DNA of 64,000 nt, taken from Aricia agestis (Eukaryota; Arthropoda; Insecta; Lepidoptera; Lycaenidae). Below, one piece after another: positions 22,667 through 32,567 of this stretch. Numbering within the stretch: the first letter of the stretch is position 1; the number at the start of each line of letters is the position of its first letter. The DNA lies in assembly GCF_905147365.1 (NCBI RefSeq), contig NC_056416.1, positions 3,368,001 through 3,432,000 of the forward strand, given 5' to 3'. Under the pieces are notes generated by a model. The model saw only the letters and a program-made list of their open reading frames with translations. It was not told the DNA's origin and ran no database searches. A program made the position numbers and the translations under genes.

Positions 22667-22838
22667 AAAGTATCTTTCGTTAAAAACGATGACGAAATTC
22701 GTTATCAAAATGTATGCGGTTTGACATATTATGTCAAATCTCATTCCTTATCAAAATGTATGGGATTTGACATAATATGTCAAACCGCATACATTTTGAT
22801 AACGAATTTCGTCATCGTTTTTAACGAAAGGGACTTTG
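22667..22838. mobile_element. Long perfect-arm fold-back MITE
   Basis: The arms CTTTCGTTAAAAACGATGAC / GTCATCGTTTTTAACGAAAG enclose ATTCGTTATCAAAATGTATG and its complement, so about 75 bp pair almost perfectly. TTTGACATATTATGTCAAA lies near the left centre. The termini resemble the AGCCAAAGT..CTTTTCG family at 7.9 and 11.6 kb. Non-coding. Confidence 0.82.
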
Positions 22839-23342
22839 GCTACAGCCCCTGGATATTTTAGACCCACGGCCTCAACACTTAGGTCTAGCGCAAAACTTCA
22901 AAAAAACCTTATCAACAACTTTAATTGCACTCGAAAACGACGACATAAAACTCGAACATCTATTAAAATTATCTAAAAAGTAATTTTAATTTATTCTACG
23001 CTTAATTGCGTTTTCGAAATTTACGGTAGTTTTTTTGCCACCTGCGGGTAGCTGGCAAAAAATATAAACTTTCTGTCGCGATCGTATGATTGACTGTTGC
23101 GTCGCTGATTCTAAACAAAGGGACAGATAGGTCCCATCAATATGCTAATACAGGGTTGAGGGCCGGCCTTTTTTACCGTCCCAAATTGGTTTATTTGTTT
23201 TGTTACTTTAATTCTTATGCATTCCTACCTCGAGTGTGCAGTTTGTGTATTAGTTCAGTGGTTTTTATTCGAATAGCAGTTGTTAGTAATTTGACATTAA
23301 TTTTATTGCTTATGTAAATTTATTAATTAGCCTAAGTAGGTG

Positions 23343-23407
23343 TTTGACATTTTCTTTAATTTTTGGCAAAATTAAAAATTTTGCCAAAAATTAAAGAAAA
23401 TGTCAAA
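23343..23407. repeat. Short perfect palindrome
   Basis: TTGACATTTTCTTTAATTTT followed by TGGCAAAATT is mirrored by AATTTTGCCAAAAATTAAAG and AAAATGTCAA, with almost no loop. The hairpin is about 65 bp and probably the remnant of a small MITE. Confidence 0.75.
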
Positions 23408-23483
23408 TTTGGCAATTACTACTCTTTAGTCCAAAAATGTTGTCAAGCAATTGTCTAACTACCTACTCAATTTCTCCTGTATG

Positions 23484-23686
23484 GCTGAAGCCAAACGAGC
23501 GTGATTTGTGGGTTGTGAGTCGCAGAATTTCGGCTGGCAGAAATTCTGCTGCATTCAGTTTCATACAAAAGTCCTGTTTGATTCACACGAGCGTAATTTT
23601 GTGAGTCATGATTTGTATGAAAAGATATATGCGCGACCGAAATTCTGCGACTCACGACTCACAAATTGCGCTCGTTTGGCTTCACC
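23484..23686. mobile_element. Fold-back MITE with TGAAGCCAAACGAGC ends
   Basis: Terminal arms TGAAGCCAAACGAGCGTGAT and GCGCTCGTTTGGCTTCA. Inner paired segments GTGAGTCGCAGAATTTCGG and CCGAAATTCTGCGACTCAC complete arms of about 48 bp. The central 105 bp holds repeated TTCATACAAA and CACACGAGCG motifs. No protein-coding content. Confidence 0.8.
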
Positions 23687-23730
23687 TTCTTTTATATGAC
23701 GCTTCTAAAGAAAGACATACTTTGTACACA

Positions 23731-23805
23731 AGTACTAATAATTACTATTATATGGAGTACTAATAATTACTATTATATGGAGTACTAATAATTACTATTA
23801 TATGG
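23731..23805. repeat. 25-bp tandem repeat, three identical copies
   Basis: The unit is AGTACTAATAATTACTATTA plus TATGG, repeated three times with no mismatch (23731-23755, 23756-23780, 23781-23805) and followed by a partial AGTA. A young micro-expansion. Confidence 0.92.
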
Positions 23806-24756
23806 AGTATGACTTTTGACCATATGGCATCTTAATTCTTAACCCTACACTGCAATTATGATTAACCCCATGTCAATATTATACCTAACATTGTGGCGAT
23901 AATCAGCAAACACTCCATGGTTCTCACGGGCACTGGTGAACATTTTGACACATCCAGGTGTCCCGGTTTTTTACCCCGAAGGTTTTAGACATCTGGGCGG
24001 GGAAAAAACCGGACTTCTCAACCTGGTGATAATTGGTAGAGCCGCTTTTAGCCTATGTGACCACATAAGCTAAAAGCTTAAGTTATTCTTCAATTCAAAT
24101 TTCAAAAAAATCAAAAAAGTAAAAAAAAAAAAAATTGTGTAAATGTAATAAGGTTATGCCAACGAATTGAGCACTCTCATAAAAAGCTTGTGATGAAAAA
24201 TATTGGCTAAGTTATCTGTGGTCTTATTTCTTCCGTCAAATGTAATGTTTGCAACTCAGGAAGAACAAGACAAAACATATTATATTTCTTATATACAATA
24301 TACCTAACACCTTTGTATATGTGTCTATACCACACTGATACCACAAGATGTCTCAGTGTAATGACAGTAACTTAACGTTCAAACGGAGTTCTTTCTGTTT
24401 ATTTAGCCTTGATCTCTAAAGCCTCTTGAGATGACAGATGTAAGCACAAAGATGGTCTGTGCGAGTGATGGTAAAGCAGTAACATTGAACTTGACGATAA
24501 AGCAGTCATTAAATTGCTGTAAAGATAATTTATTGTGGGGTAGGTTAGTGTCGTTAGTATAAACAGTAGCTAGAAGAACTCTTTGTTTTAGTGCCGGATG
24601 TATTACAAATGTTGGTCTATGCAAGTTTTTAGCAGTGTAGTCTTTCCAGACGGAGCCGCTATTTCCTCAACTTTAAAAGTTTGAGGAAATACCGTCTTGA
24701 AATTTGATCCCCGTGCAACTAGTAATTTGAATTATATTGATAGTCTTTGACGTTCC

Positions 24757-25183
24757 TTTTTAGGGTTCTGTACCCAAAGGGTAAAAACGAAACCCTTTTT
24801 CTTCGTTGTCTGTCCGTCTGTCTGTTACCAGGCTGTATCTCAAGAACTGCTACAGCTAGACTTATAAAATTTTCACAAATTATGTATATCTGTTGCCGCT
24901 ATAACAACAAATACTAAAAACAAAATAAAATTAATATTTAAGGGGGGCTTCCATACAACTAACGTGATTTTTTCCTTTCTTGCTCGTTATCAATAATGGC
25001 AACAGGTAGGCACTTGAAATTTTCACAAAAGCCTAAATTATATGTGTACTTTAATAATTAATAATAACATTAAAATAAAATAACATTTTAAGGGGGGCTC
25101 CCATACAAAAAACACAATTTTTGGCTTATTTTTGCTCTATAACAGTACGGAACCGTTCGTGCGCGAGTCCGACTCGCACTTGG
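24757..25183 (+). repeat. Dispersed repeat, AGGGTTCTGTACCCAAAGGG family, full-length-like copy
   Basis: About 427 bp running from TTTTAGGGTTCTGTACCCAA through CTGTCCGTCTGTCTG and GGGGGGCTTCCATACAA to GCGAGTCCGACTCGCACTTG. Reverse-strand copies are at 53465-53738 and, interrupted, at 48173-49050. It has no ORF. Very common in Lepidoptera by general knowledge; the class is not clear. Confidence 0.65.
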
Positions 25184-25736
25184 GCGACTATTATGATTAC
25201 CGATTATTAACCTTCTGTTCTATAAGGGCTCATCTCCGCGTGCGGCCACAATAGCGAACCATGTTTGTCATCGTTGCAAAACGTAATCGGCTTCAATCAC
25301 GATTCACGAGCAATCATAGAACATGCTTGTATTGGCCGGTGGCCCATGGGCCAATTTAGACAGTACGCATAAAGTGACAATATCTAAAAAAAAACCCGTC
25401 AAATTGGACACTCATGTCAATATTTTAACGCGTCATGTCAATATTTCATAAACATCCTGTCCGTACACCGTCAATATTTTGCCGCATGAAAATCCCGTCA
25501 AGGGTCCAATTCTGGTGCGAATTCCTGTCGAGTGGCGGATGTCGCACGATGGTGTTTCGAGTGCGGATGCGATCAGCGCGGTTCCTGTTAGCGCCTCCGT
25601 ACAATTGGCAGGTTGTTACGAGTTTATGGCCTCTTAACCTGGCCTGGCCGGTGGTCCCATTGTGTTTTATTCGTAACAGCCAGCATCGTAACGTTTTTAT
25701 AAACAAACTAGACGACGCTCGCAACTCCGTTGTGCC

Positions 25737-25922
25737 AAAATTCGTTTATCGCGTGGGAACCGTACATTCTTCCGGGATAAAAAGTATCCTATGTCCTTTC
25801 CCGGGAATCAAAGTATCTCTATACCGAATTTCAGCAAAATCAGTTTAGCGGTTTGGGCGTGAAGAGGTAAAAGATAAACAGACAGACAGATACACTTTCG
25901 CATTTATAATATTAGTATGGAT
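25737..25922 (+). repeat. Dispersed repeat, CCGGGATAAAAA..GACAGACA family
   Basis: The clearest copy here. GGGAACCGTACATTCTTCCG leads to CTTTCCCGGGAATCAAAGTA, GCGGTTTGGGCGTGAAGAGG, an ACAGACAGACAG run and TTATAATATTAGTATGGAT. It contributes to a 137-codon open frame at 25435-25848 that is otherwise unremarkable. Confidence 0.6.
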
Positions 25923-26530
25923 TTGTAACATCAACCATATAGATCTAATCCGCTCTGCGCTTTGAAAGCAATATAACGCGGTATATCCGAGTTCGAAAGG
26001 TTAAGAGAATCTTTCAGGACTTCAGCCACTCGTTCGTTCCTCGTTTCGCTACCGGCCTTCATTCAATTGAGAAATTCATTATTTGAATTCGATTTCTTGA
26101 CCTTTTGAGCCCTGACACATTCTAAAATTTTTTTCGGGACTCTTAAGCAACTCATTCATTTTGTTCGAAACCTGTGTAAGTAGCTCTCGTCGTTTTATGA
26201 TCCGCAATTTGCATACACATTAAAAATTATAAAAATGAATTCGTGTGACAGACGTAATATGATACAATAATTTACTTTTATTGTCTCTCGTCAAACTAAT
26301 TTACCTATTTTTGTCGTTTACATCCTATTAATCTGGGGTTATTTACGACGCAGGTTCGGGGAATAGTAAAAATCGAAAACCAGTATTGACATTTAAAACT
26401 ACACCTAAACACGATCAATATGTATAAATAAGTGTGTCACTTGCTACTTGGTCGCAGCGTGGTACTTTTTATGATGAAGTAGCAGAATTAATATTATTAG
26501 ATACCGTGGAAGAAGTATGGAATTTATTTT
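25923..26530. other. Intron 2, no feature seen
   Basis: Unique AT-rich sequence with no recognised element. Confidence 0.3.
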
Positions 26531-26532
26531 TG

Positions 26533-26866
26533 ACGTGGGAGAGCCATGCTTCGGCACGAATGGGCCGGCTCGACCGGAGAAATACCACGTCCTCACAGAA
26601 AACCGGCGTGAAACAGCGCTTGCGCTGTGTTTCGCCGAGTGAGTGAGTTTACCGGAGGCCCAATCCCCTACCCTATTCCCTTCCCTACCCTCCCTTATTC
26701 CGTTCCCTTTCCATCCCTACTCGCCTATTACCCTATTCCCTCTTAAAAGGCCGGCAACGCACCTGCAGCTCTCCTGATGCTGCGAGTGTCCATGGGCGAC
26801 GGAAGTTGCTTTCCATCAGGTGACCCGTTTGCTCGTTTGCCCCCTTTTTTCATTTAAAAAAAAAAT
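26533..26866 (+). repeat. SINE-like repeat, copy 3
   Basis: Well preserved: starts ACGTGGGAGAGCCATGCTTC, has the AAACAGCGCTTGCGCTGTG hairpin, a CCCTA/CCCTT block and a long A-run at about 26857-26866. Confidence 0.82.
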
Positions 26867-26869
26867 GGA

Positions 26870-29255
26870 AGAAAAAGTTAAACCGTAGTAGTATTTAACA
26901 AAACTTAAACCAAAAACTGGTATGAGTGGTAGAGAAAGATCCAGTTTTGGAGTTTATTACTATTGCTACCAATTTGAAAGGTATACTTATGTAATATTAG
27001 AATGTCATTTAAGTACCTAATAAAGTAATCCAACTTAGAAAATTTGGCTTTTGCCAGTGCATATACCTTAGCACTCTATGTTAAGTCCTTTGTCCTAATT
27101 CACGAACCTTTGTTCAATTAAGCCGGGTGTTAACATCTTATTGAATATATCTTTTATTATTGCAAAAGAAGAGTCAAGAGAGAGATAGGAGATTTAGCGC
27201 AGTTTACGTTTAATCCAGATCTGAGTCAGGTAATAAGTTGGCGAATTTGGGTACGAATTTAAAGAGTAATAAAAGCTTTTTAATTATGATTTCACGCCAT
27301 TGACAATTCTCATAAAGTCTCGTTAGTGGATAAATGTAAAAGTCATAAAAGTAAATGCCCTGTAATTCCGCGGCTGTCCGAAGCATTTAAACCGCGATTT
27401 AGATAAGTAAATGTATATAATATACGTCCAGTACTTAGGAGTATCAATAATAAAGTAATTGCATTTTAATACCTATTGGGGATGATAAATACTAGGGCTA
27501 GCACTATGCTAGATTACCTATATTACTAGTTTTTATGAGGAGAAAACTTCTTTGCATAGTGCAGCTCTATAGCTACTGTAATAATTTCTAAGTTGTAAGT
27601 AAGCAATTGATAGTAGGTATATAGTTACTTCACTTTTAGTTGCATTTTTTGATAAGCTTTTATATTTTCATAAAATGTTTAAAATGATTCGCCCATTTGT
27701 ATCATTATTCGACATTTTAATTGCTTACTTTATGATACTTTTTATATTATATTTACGGTCTTCTGTTAGACGTTAAATAGGATTATTTATACACACTGCC
27801 CTGCCCTGAAACTGCCACTGCCTAGTTTCTGAGCCAAGCTTAGAATAACTTCCGTCATAAAAAAAACACAGCCGAACATAATTATAACCTCCTCCTTTTT
27901 GGAAGTCGGTTAAAAATCGAAACCAATCAATAAATCCAGTCAAAAAAAACCTACAAAACCTCAATATTTTAGCGTCAATAGCAAAAAATTAGCACAAACC
28001 CAGCCCTAAGTTTATCAGGCACTTACACCGTATCTATCCGCGGTAGGCTTTCAAGGTAGGCGCATAAATTGTCCTCGTCACCTTTGTCGGCGACGACTGA
28101 TAGGCGACGGTAGCCGGTACAGACGGCACCCAGATAAGAGTATCAAGCGATGCGCAAGAAAATGTTTTGAAGCTTTGCATAATAAAAGTTTGTACGATGG
28201 AATGTTACATGGTATTTGGGGGAATAAGAATCTTGTATTAATATTTCGAATAAAAAATTTCGATTTTTTTACAAAACCAAATAAAATTGAAGACGTGAGT
28301 GGAAGAATCGAACAAGTAACATTTCGTAACATATTGACAATAACTAATTTTTCCCTAATTATTTTAATAAAACTTGTAATTTATCTACTTTATAACCCAG
28401 CTAATGTATCTGGCTACACATTATATAATACATACTTTCTCTATTTCAAATAATTTTTTCGGACCGGCGCTTCCATATATACAAAAAAACGGGAAGTTTT
28501 TTCATGTTTCTTACCTTATTTTTCTACTCACGTCTTGAAATGTTTATTTGTATGAATAGGCTCGGAAAACAATTTGTCGATTACCAAAAAAAATTGCACA
28601 ACTATTATAATTAACACCTCCACAGGGAATTGCAGACACACTATCTTTTTAAATGGCGGCAGCCGGCTGCCGCTTAGGGATTTATGGGTTAAATTCAGAG
28701 AATGGTAAAGGCTTTCTGTGACGGTAAAATGTACGATGTCCGAAGTATTTCTATTTAAGAATAAAATGTATGTAGATGTAAGTTTTTAAAGTTTAAATTA
28801 ATTAATTTGAATTTAGACTGGAACTATATCTCAAGTTTTTGCATTTTTTTATATTAGATTAATAATTTATAATTAATTGTCTTTCTGTCTGTCTATTTAT
28901 TTACCTTATTCCTACAGCTTATTGGCAGGTGTTGTACAGTATAATTACTAAGTGTAATGTAAGCTGACAACCACAATAATTTACTTTATATTATTTCGCA
29001 GCTGAATTTATTCGATAAAATACTAATTAGACACCTCGTGAACATATTTAAATATTCATCAATATTGTTAACAATCGATATCATAATTAGATATTAATTT
29101 ATTTCATTCAATATTAGTTTAACGTATGCATTTTATATCAATTTCGTTTTTTTATTAATTATTGTATTGTGTAGATATATGTACTTTCTATTATAACAAT
29201 TACAAATATTCTAAAAATATGTTACAGCCTTAATCAGTGGCGGTTCTTAAATATA
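26870..29255. other. Intron 2, AT-rich, minor debris
   Basis: No exon was recognised. A CTCCTTTTTGGAAGTCGGTT fragment occurs at about 27890-27910. Otherwise unassigned. Confidence 0.3.
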
Positions 29256-29260
29256 AGCAT

Positions 29261-29608
29261 TTTTTTTAATGAAATAAGGGGGCAAACGAGCAAACATGTC
29301 ACCTGATGGAAAGCAACTTCCGTCGCCCATGGACACTCGCATCATCAGAAGAGCTGCAGGAGCGTTGCCGGCCTTACAAGAGGGAATAATAGGGGAGGGT
29401 AGGTAAGGGAAGGGAATAGGGGAGGGTAGGTCCTTACCTACCCTCCCCTATTCCCTTCCCTTGTATAGGGTAGGGGATTGGGCATCCGGTAAACTCACTC
29501 ACTCGGCGAAACACAGCGCAAGCGCTTGTTCACGCCGGTTTTCTGTGAGAACTTGGTATTTCTCCGGTCGGGCCGACCCATTCGTGCCGAAGCATGGCTC
29601 TCCCACGT
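29261..29608 (-). repeat. SINE-like repeat, copy 4 (reverse)
   Basis: Same family as 8497 but on the minus strand. The T-run (A-tail complement) is at the left, and the right end is CATGGCTCTCCCACGT. The internal CCCTA-type block is rearranged: GGGGAGGGTAGG units (29385-29432) face CCTACCCTCCCC units (29435-29458), so this copy carries an internal inverted duplication. Confidence 0.82.
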
Positions 29609-29789
29609 TAGCATTTTCTAACTACAATCTTTTAGGCTTTAAAATATAAACGCGAAGAATAGCGTGGCCAAAAATGTTACCATGCTTAGATATTTTTCGT
29701 CAAGTATGGTCAGGGTTTCTTGCTACTCTTAATTCTTATTTTCTTTTTAATTTTTCTGCCTGCTACAAATCTGTGTTGCTAACGTTACG

Positions 29790-30010
29790 TGTAAGGCGGT
29801 AGTCCGCTCGTAAAGTGTAAACGGGGATATAATTCGAGGCCGTTAATTGTGGGCCCCGCGCCTTATCGCCCCCTGCATTAGCGCCGGCCCTGATAACGGT
29901 TATGAGTGATCGCCCGACGAATTCCGATACAATTAAAATCTATCGGCTAATGGAATAATTACGGATGCTATTGATGTCACCGCAGCGTGACTCATGGGTG
30001 GTGTTTTAAA
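29790..30010. promoter_or_regulatory. Non-repetitive GC-richer island, candidate enhancer
   Basis: Unique-looking sequence between two SINE-like copies. It contains GTTAATTGTGGGCCCCGCG, CTTATCGCC, GATAACGGTTATGAG, ACAATTAAAATCTATCGGC and TGACTCATGGG (AP-1-like). GATA-type and homeodomain-type cores cluster within about 150 bases. Assignment as an enhancer is inference. Confidence 0.3.
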
Positions 30011-30208
30011 AAAAAATTAGAATGAATTTTGTACAGAATGTCTGCACACCAGCCGTTTCGAAAATCGCTCGGAGAATAATTTGAGTGGTGTTAGGAAAAA
30101 AACAAATGTTTTTGTTTATTATTTATATACAAACTTTCATCCCCTATTTGAGCCCCTTGGTTTCAACTAGCTAAGATTCGAAATAGCCTAAACAGGATAG
30201 TCCTTTAG

Positions 30209-30561
30209 ACGTGGGAGAGCCATGCTTCGGCACGAATGGCTGGCTCGACCGGAGAAATACCACGTTCTCACAGAAAACCGGCGTGAAACAGCGCTTGCGC
30301 CGTGTTTCGCCGAGTGAGTGAGTTTACCGGGGGCCCAATCCCCTACCCTATTCCCTTCCCTACCCTTCCCTACCCTTCCCTACCCTTCCCTATTCCCTTC
30401 CCTTCCCATCCCTACCCTCACCTATAATTACCCTATTCCCTCTTAAAAGGCCGGCAACGCACCTGCAGCTCTTCTGATGCTGCGAGTGTCCATGGGCGAC
30501 GGCAGTTGCTTTCCATAAGTTGACCCGTTTGCTCGTTTGCCCCCTTATTTCATAAAAAAAA
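30209..30561 (+). repeat. SINE-like repeat, copy 5
   Basis: Family as at 8497. This copy has the clearest expansion of the internal block, with several CCCTACCCTT repeats around 30357-30425. It ends TTTCATAAAAAAAA. Confidence 0.82.
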
Positions 30562-30891
30562 GTCCCAAAATTTACCTTCGCTTTATCTGGAATTGGCATC
30601 CAGTTTCGATCGTAGCAACTTACAATTATACGTCTGAAATTCGTATTTTGTAACAACGATGTTACCTAACAAAAGACATCAACGCGCTAGGTACGTTACG
30701 CCTACGACTGTCTACGGCTAGAATCTAGCCTACTTTTGCGAAAAACAGTTTTAAACAGATAGAAACTTAACCTCCTGTCCTTGTCCTAGGAAATGTAATA
30801 AAAACTACAGAGTTATTCATGGAAATTATACTTTCAAGATTTAAAATATTTTTTCCAAATATTAACGCAAATGATCTTCTTTGAAGAAAAG

Positions 30892-31195
30892 TCTTTGAGA
30901 GGCGGATACTATGAAATACCCCTTTCCCTCTTACTTGCGGTTTAAGGAGGAACAAATGAGTAAGCTCACACGTACATATATTTAGCGCACTCGATAGCTC
31001 GCCGTTATTTTTATAAGAAAAAGTATCTATAAATAATAATATACTACCAAAATTTCCTAAATATCCTTTGATCAGTCTTCAAGAGGCGGTATACTATCAA
31101 ATACCCCTCTCCCTCTGACTTGCGGTATAGTTTAAGAGGTACAAATGAGTAGGCCCACACGTACATACATTTAGCACAGTCGGTAGCCGCCGCTA
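30892..31195. repeat. Diverged direct duplication, about 110 bp, period about 186
   Basis: Segment 30892-31005 recurs at 31076-31191. Shared strings include GAGGCGG, AAATACCCCT, ACTTGCGG, ACAAATGAGTA and CACACGTACATA followed by ATTTAGC. The spacer between copies is AT-rich. No coding sense. This may be a local segmental duplication or two element fragments. Confidence 0.65.
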
Positions 31196-32299
31196 TCTCC
31201 GCGCCGCCGGCGGCCGCGGTCTCGCAGATAACTGGCGCCACCGCCAGGACACCGCACACTATAGATTAAAAGTATTTTAAAGCTTGGGGATTTGTCACAG
31301 CGTGTAGTTAAAACTCGGTAATTTGTGATACTACAGATGATTGAGTTTATAAATATTAGGGACTTGGTATTTGGTTTTATTGGTTCTATACCAATGAACG
31401 AGCAGTTAAAGACATACTTTAGACATGCAATACTTATGTTAAAAACTATAGAACTAATCAAATACAAATTTTGTAGTTAATTACAATTTACAATCTATGG
31501 TCAAATAATTGTCTTGGCTGCCAATTTATATCTTTCGTGTGAGCTATAAAAAAATCGGATTTAAAAAACACACCATCAATTTTTTGCATTTAATTTGGAA
31601 ATCACAGTTCTCTTGCTTTTTAGGTGTAACGATGTGTAACCCATCGCAAAATTTTACCATTGCGCAAGTGGTTTTTAGTCTTTGTGTCACATTCTCCAAA
31701 ATATTTGCCTCGGTCAACAGTGGGCTCTGGTCTTTGTGTTACATTCTTCATTTCGCCTTATCTATAGTGTGTGCGGGGCCGCGGGTGTCAAAAGCGGCCC
31801 ATTGATCAGTGGTATCGCGTTTTATAATCACGTTAAAACTATTGTCCACTATCGTATCCATTACTCCGGCCCCCACTTTGTACGGACAAACATTCATTTT
31901 TTATTGTTACTCAATACTACAAATAGCTCCTATGCATTAATCTTTGATTAAAAACCAGTAGCAACGATACTGTACTAACATAATATTATGTTACGTAAAG
32001 ATCTTGACAATACGTGGCACTAGGACTCTAATCAATTCTAATATTATTAAAAGAAAAAAAATCTGTTTAATGTCGCCTTTCCACGCCTTAGCTTCTGAAT
32101 ATTTTTAGATGAATTTTAGTCCCGAGAAAGAATATCTAATATAGGTTTCATCGCAGACAAAATATATGGGATAATACATGAAATTCGGCTGTGTTATTTC
32201 TAAATTTAAAGGTCATCACTCACGATCCATAAAAACACTTTTATATGATCTTCCTACAACACCCTGTTTGCCATCAATAACACTACTTTCTCTCCTCAG
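31196..32299. other. 3' end of intron 2
   Basis: A short GC-rich patch (31196-31258) follows the direct duplication. The remainder is AT-rich, ending at the exon 3 acceptor CTCTCCTCAG. No other exon is seen. Confidence 0.35.
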
Positions 32300-32567
32300 A
32301 CGTATGTTCCCGTCTCTCCGCATGTCACTGGGAGGGCTGGACCCTCGGGAGGAGTACTGCGTGCTGCTCGAACTGGCTCTGGTAGGACGGCGGCGGTGGC
32401 GCTGGGCGGGTGGTGCTTGGGCGGCTGCGGGTGGCGCGGAGCCCCAGTCTCCGAGACGGCTGATGCTGCACCCCGACTCGCCAGCCCCTGGTCATCACTG
32501 GACGGCAAACCCCGTGTCGTTCAGCAAGCTCAAACTCACGAATAATACCATGGATGCGCAGGGACAT
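32300..32567 (+). CDS. Doc: Dorsocross-like T-box factor, coding exon 3 (T-box core)
   Basis: Residues 66-155, entered after CTCCTCAG (phase 2) and leaving at CAT|GTAAGT (phase 0). It encodes RRMFPSLRMSLGGLDPREEY, AGGAEPQSPRRLMLHPDSPA and NPVSFSKLKLTNNTMDAQGH, all standard T-box landmarks; GGAEPQSP and LHPDSPA are typical of the Tbx6/Dorsocross branch. The exon is strikingly GC-rich and the segment about residues 93-106 is rich in R, W, A and G (GRRRWRWAGGAWAAAG) where fly Dorsocross has a less biased sequence. Length matches the family, so this looks like composition drift rather than an insertion. Confidence 0.92.

Noticed and set aside
23484..23805. CRISPR-like array from repeated motifs
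   Set aside because: Units are a MITE hairpin and a contiguous 25-bp tandem repeat with no spacers; the genome is eukaryotic.
25435..25848. 137-codon open frame
   Set aside because: Its C-terminal part is a dispersed repeat (GGGAACCGTACATTCTTCCG family), and the opposite strand is also open; no protein similarity recognised.
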